Shown here piece by piece: positions 5,702 to 7,019 of a stretch of DNA of 7,019 nt. The first letter of the stretch is position 1. Every line of letters begins with the position of its first letter. A program made the translations under genes and the position numbers. Below the pieces are notes generated by a model, which was not told where the DNA came from, did no database searches, and worked only from the letters and a program-made list of their open reading frames with translations. Origin of the DNA: Bdellovibrionales bacterium (lineage in GTDB: Bacteria; Bdellovibrionota; UBA1018; CAIMNF01); assembly GCA_947457605.1 (NCBI GenBank), contig CANGWP010000112.1:1-7019 (forward strand), read 5' to 3'.

Positions 5702-5830
5702 CTTTCGTGGGTTCGTTCGCGAGGCCAGGATGGCCGAGCGAGCAAAGCGAGTGAAACGAGTGATGCCTGAGCGACCTCGCTCGCGAAGGTGGCGACCAGA
5801 ATGGGAGCAATGAATCCCATCCCCTCCTCC
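5702..5830 (+). repeat. Second tRNA-Ser 3' end split by a 96-bp palindromic insert
   Basis: CTTTCGTGGGTTCG (5702-5715) is identical to tRNA positions 5509-5522, and GAATCCCATCCCCTCCTCC (5812-5830, 19 nt) is identical to 5522-5540. Together they rebuild the variable-arm end, T arm and acceptor 3' strand, interrupted within the T loop by 5716-5811. The insert starts with TTCGCGAG (5716-5723), inversely repeated as CTCGCGAA (5780-5787). It contains a GGCC-AGGAT-GGCC hairpin (5723-5735) and a degenerate 9-nt periodic stretch ending in CGAG (about 5735-5760), then ATGGGA (5801-5806), which pairs with TCCCAT of the resumed tRNA copy. The final adenine of CCA is replaced by T. The 19-nt direct repeat with the tRNA lies at a 290-bp distance. 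No ORF here is credible. Confidence 0.75.
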
Positions 5831-5844
5831 TTTCTTTGTCGTGG

Positions 5845-5860
5845 CAGCGACGATTCGCTG
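5845..5860. other. 6-bp stem with tetraloop
   Basis: CAGCGA-CGAT-TCGCTG is a perfect small hairpin just after the tRNA-derived repeat block. No T run follows. It may be the edge of the repeat unit or a weak RNA structure. Nothing else is seen between it and the promoter at 5900. Confidence 0.3.
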
Positions 5861-5899
5861 TAACCGATACCGGCAAACACCAGAATTAAACCAATTCAG

Positions 5900-5928
5900 T
5901 TGATTTCGTTGGCTTTTGGCGGTACAAA
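5900..5928 (+). promoter_or_regulatory. Candidate promoter of the secreted-protein gene
   Basis: TTGATT (5900-5905), a 17-bp spacer and TACAAA (5923-5928; 4 of 6 matches). Transcription would begin at about 5935, next to the ATG at 5936, again suggesting a leaderless message; no Shine-Dalgarno sequence is visible. Confidence 0.4.
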
Positions 5929-5935
5929 TCGGTCC

Positions 5936-6904
5936 ATGAAATGCGTCAATCCCCTTATTTTTTCGGTTTTGACCCTGGGTATTTTTAGCTCAAGCAGCTT
6001 TGCCGGTGAAGTGATTCTCGATCGGGTGGTGCTGGAGCAAGCATCCCGACAGGCCCGTGAAAATCCTTATCGTTTGAAACTTGCCATTGGCTCAAAAGAG
6101 ATCCTGTATTTTGAAGTGGGAAAACCCGTGACTCCGTATTTCCGGGATGAAAGCGACACTCCCCTCAAAAGACGGTTTCAATCCGAAAACCGTTGTTACG
6201 AGGTATCATTTTTTAAAAAGCTGAACCTTGCCCGGAAAACAAACTGCCTCACCGTGATGGATGATTTGAAGTTGCCAGGACTTCCTGATTTTCATGCGGC
6301 CCGGGTTTCAGAGTTGCTCCAAGAGTCCCTGAACGCCTTTGATTTCTGGAATACCTCGGCGACATATTCCTTGACCGGTTTTGTTCATGACCGTGAAACC
6401 ATTCGAATGGATCAGATAGTCTTGAATATCAAGGATCAATCTTCATTTCCAACTCGATCCTTCACGGTAAAAACCTCCTCTTCGGGAAAAGTGGTCCTGG
6501 ACTCCAAAGCAGGGCTGGTGATCGAGCAGCATTACCTTCTCACTTTGGGAAAGATCGGAATTTTGAATGAACGAAGTATCAAGATCGACTCAAGCATCAA
6601 GCGCTCCTTGGACCAATGGGTTTTTACCGACGGTCAGGGTAAAATTGTCCTCATCAATGCTTTGATGGCGCCGCTTGCACTTCAAAACTTCACCCTGGGC
6701 ATCCAGCCCGAATTCATTCGTTACCTCAAAGACCTGGAAACCAAGTCATCTCAAGGGGCCGTTTGCTATCGGGATTCCTGGACTCATCCATCTGATCAAG
6801 ACTGTCACTTTCTTTTGACGCAAAAAATCCAACCCGTGGGATATTCACCCTTCCGATTGTTACGGGTTGATTTTCATGCGGGTACAGTTGAGCCGATTCA
6901 ATAA
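5936..6904 (+). CDS. Secreted (probably periplasmic) protein of unknown function
   Basis: The 322-aa product begins with a signal peptide (MKCVNPLIFSVLTLGIFSSS..., cleavage after SFA, about residue 23). An upstream TTG at 5900 would add 12 residues in front of this signal peptide and is rejected. C3 lies before the hydrophobic core and no lipobox cysteine is at the cleavage site, so it is not an obvious lipoprotein. The mature part has four cysteines in two close pairs, C87/C104 and C277/C290, consistent with two disulfides in an oxidising periplasm. Alternating hydrophobic-polar stretches (for example about 145-215) suggest a mainly beta structure. I recognise no family or catalytic motif. 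It stands alone on the plus strand, apart from the zinc module, with no shared promoter. Confidence 0.75.
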   Translation: MKCVNPLIFSVLTLGIFSSSSFAGEVILDRVVLEQASRQARENPYRLKLAIGSKEILYFEVGKPVTPYFRDESDTPLKRRFQSENRCYEVSFFKKLNLARKTNCLTVMDDLKLPGLPDFHAARVSELLQESLNAFDFWNTSATYSLTGFVHDRETIRMDQIVLNIKDQSSFPTRSFTVKTSSSGKVVLDSKAGLVIEQHYLLTLGKIGILNERSIKIDSSIKRSLDQWVFTDGQGKIVLINALMAPLALQNFTLGIQPEFIRYLKDLETKSSQGAVCYRDSWTHPSDQDCHFLLTQKIQPVGYSPFRLLRVDFHAGTVEPIQ

Positions 6905-7019
6905 ATCCAAACGAGCCCAAGCCTCGACGACTGGCCAAAAAATTGAAATAGCCTTGTTTTGATTGCCACTTTACAAAGCTTGAAACCTGCAAATGCCCGC
7001 TTTTTATCCGAAATCGGCC

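Noticed and set aside
5583..5876. Minus-strand ORFs across the tRNA-derived repeats
   Set aside because: Translation of palindromic repeat DNA gives Arg/Ser/Pro-rich text without domain features; the region is explained by repeats.
5900..5935. TTG start extending the secreted protein by 12 residues
   Set aside because: It would put 12 residues before an otherwise normal signal peptide and overlaps the -35 of the likely promoter.
6898..7017. Minus-strand open frame entering from the right edge and stopping at 6898
   Set aside because: It has about 39 codons with no recognisable motif and another minus frame is open over the same bases. It could be the end of a convergent gene, but the support is too thin; no terminator or other feature was seen in 6905-7019.

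Overview
The window reads as chromosomal DNA of a Gram-negative bacterium: it has an outer-membrane TonB-dependent receptor, a TonB protein, a Fur-family regulator, a periplasmic protein with a signal peptide, and a tRNA with an encoded CCA end. Base composition looks close to even. Few starts have a strong Shine-Dalgarno sequence, and several candidate promoters lie so close to the start codon that leaderless or near-leaderless mRNAs are possible. A Bdellovibrio-like or deltaproteobacterial lineage would fit, but that is a weak inference; nothing here fixes the taxon.

Layout. Positions 1-350 hold only weak coding signals: a possible minus-strand gene leaving the left edge and a 59-codon plus-strand ORF. 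Positions 352-562 look like an independent minus-strand small RNA gene, with a TTGACA promoter, about 175 nt of structured sequence and a textbook intrinsic terminator. Positions 632-1438 encode a class I SAM-dependent methyltransferase of the Methyltransf_32 (METTL25-like) type. It converges, with a 10 bp gap, on the next block.

Positions 1449-5273 form the functional core, a probable zinc-acquisition module. A ZnuD-type TonB-dependent receptor and a TonB protein are read leftward. A Fur-family regulator, probably Zur, and an atypical short-chain dehydrogenase-like protein are read rightward. The 44 bp gap between tonB and znuD contains a perfect 17-bp inverted repeat that looks like a Fur/Zur-family operator. 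The tonB/zur divergent gap contains overlapping back-to-back promoters and a perfect 12-bp palindrome. The proposed logic is that zinc-loaded Zur silences receptor synthesis; when zinc is scarce, ZnuD is made and TonB energises uptake through it. ExbB and ExbD are not in the window.

Positions 5452-5541 encode tRNA-Ser(GGA). The following 290 bp have no credible gene but are built from pieces of the tRNA 3' end: an inverted copy, and a direct copy split in its T loop by a 96-bp palindrome-rich insert. This is the most unusual structure in the window. Positions 5936-6904 encode a secreted protein of unknown function with four cysteines. No clear feature is seen in 6905-7019. I see no CRISPR array, transposase, integrase or defence system.
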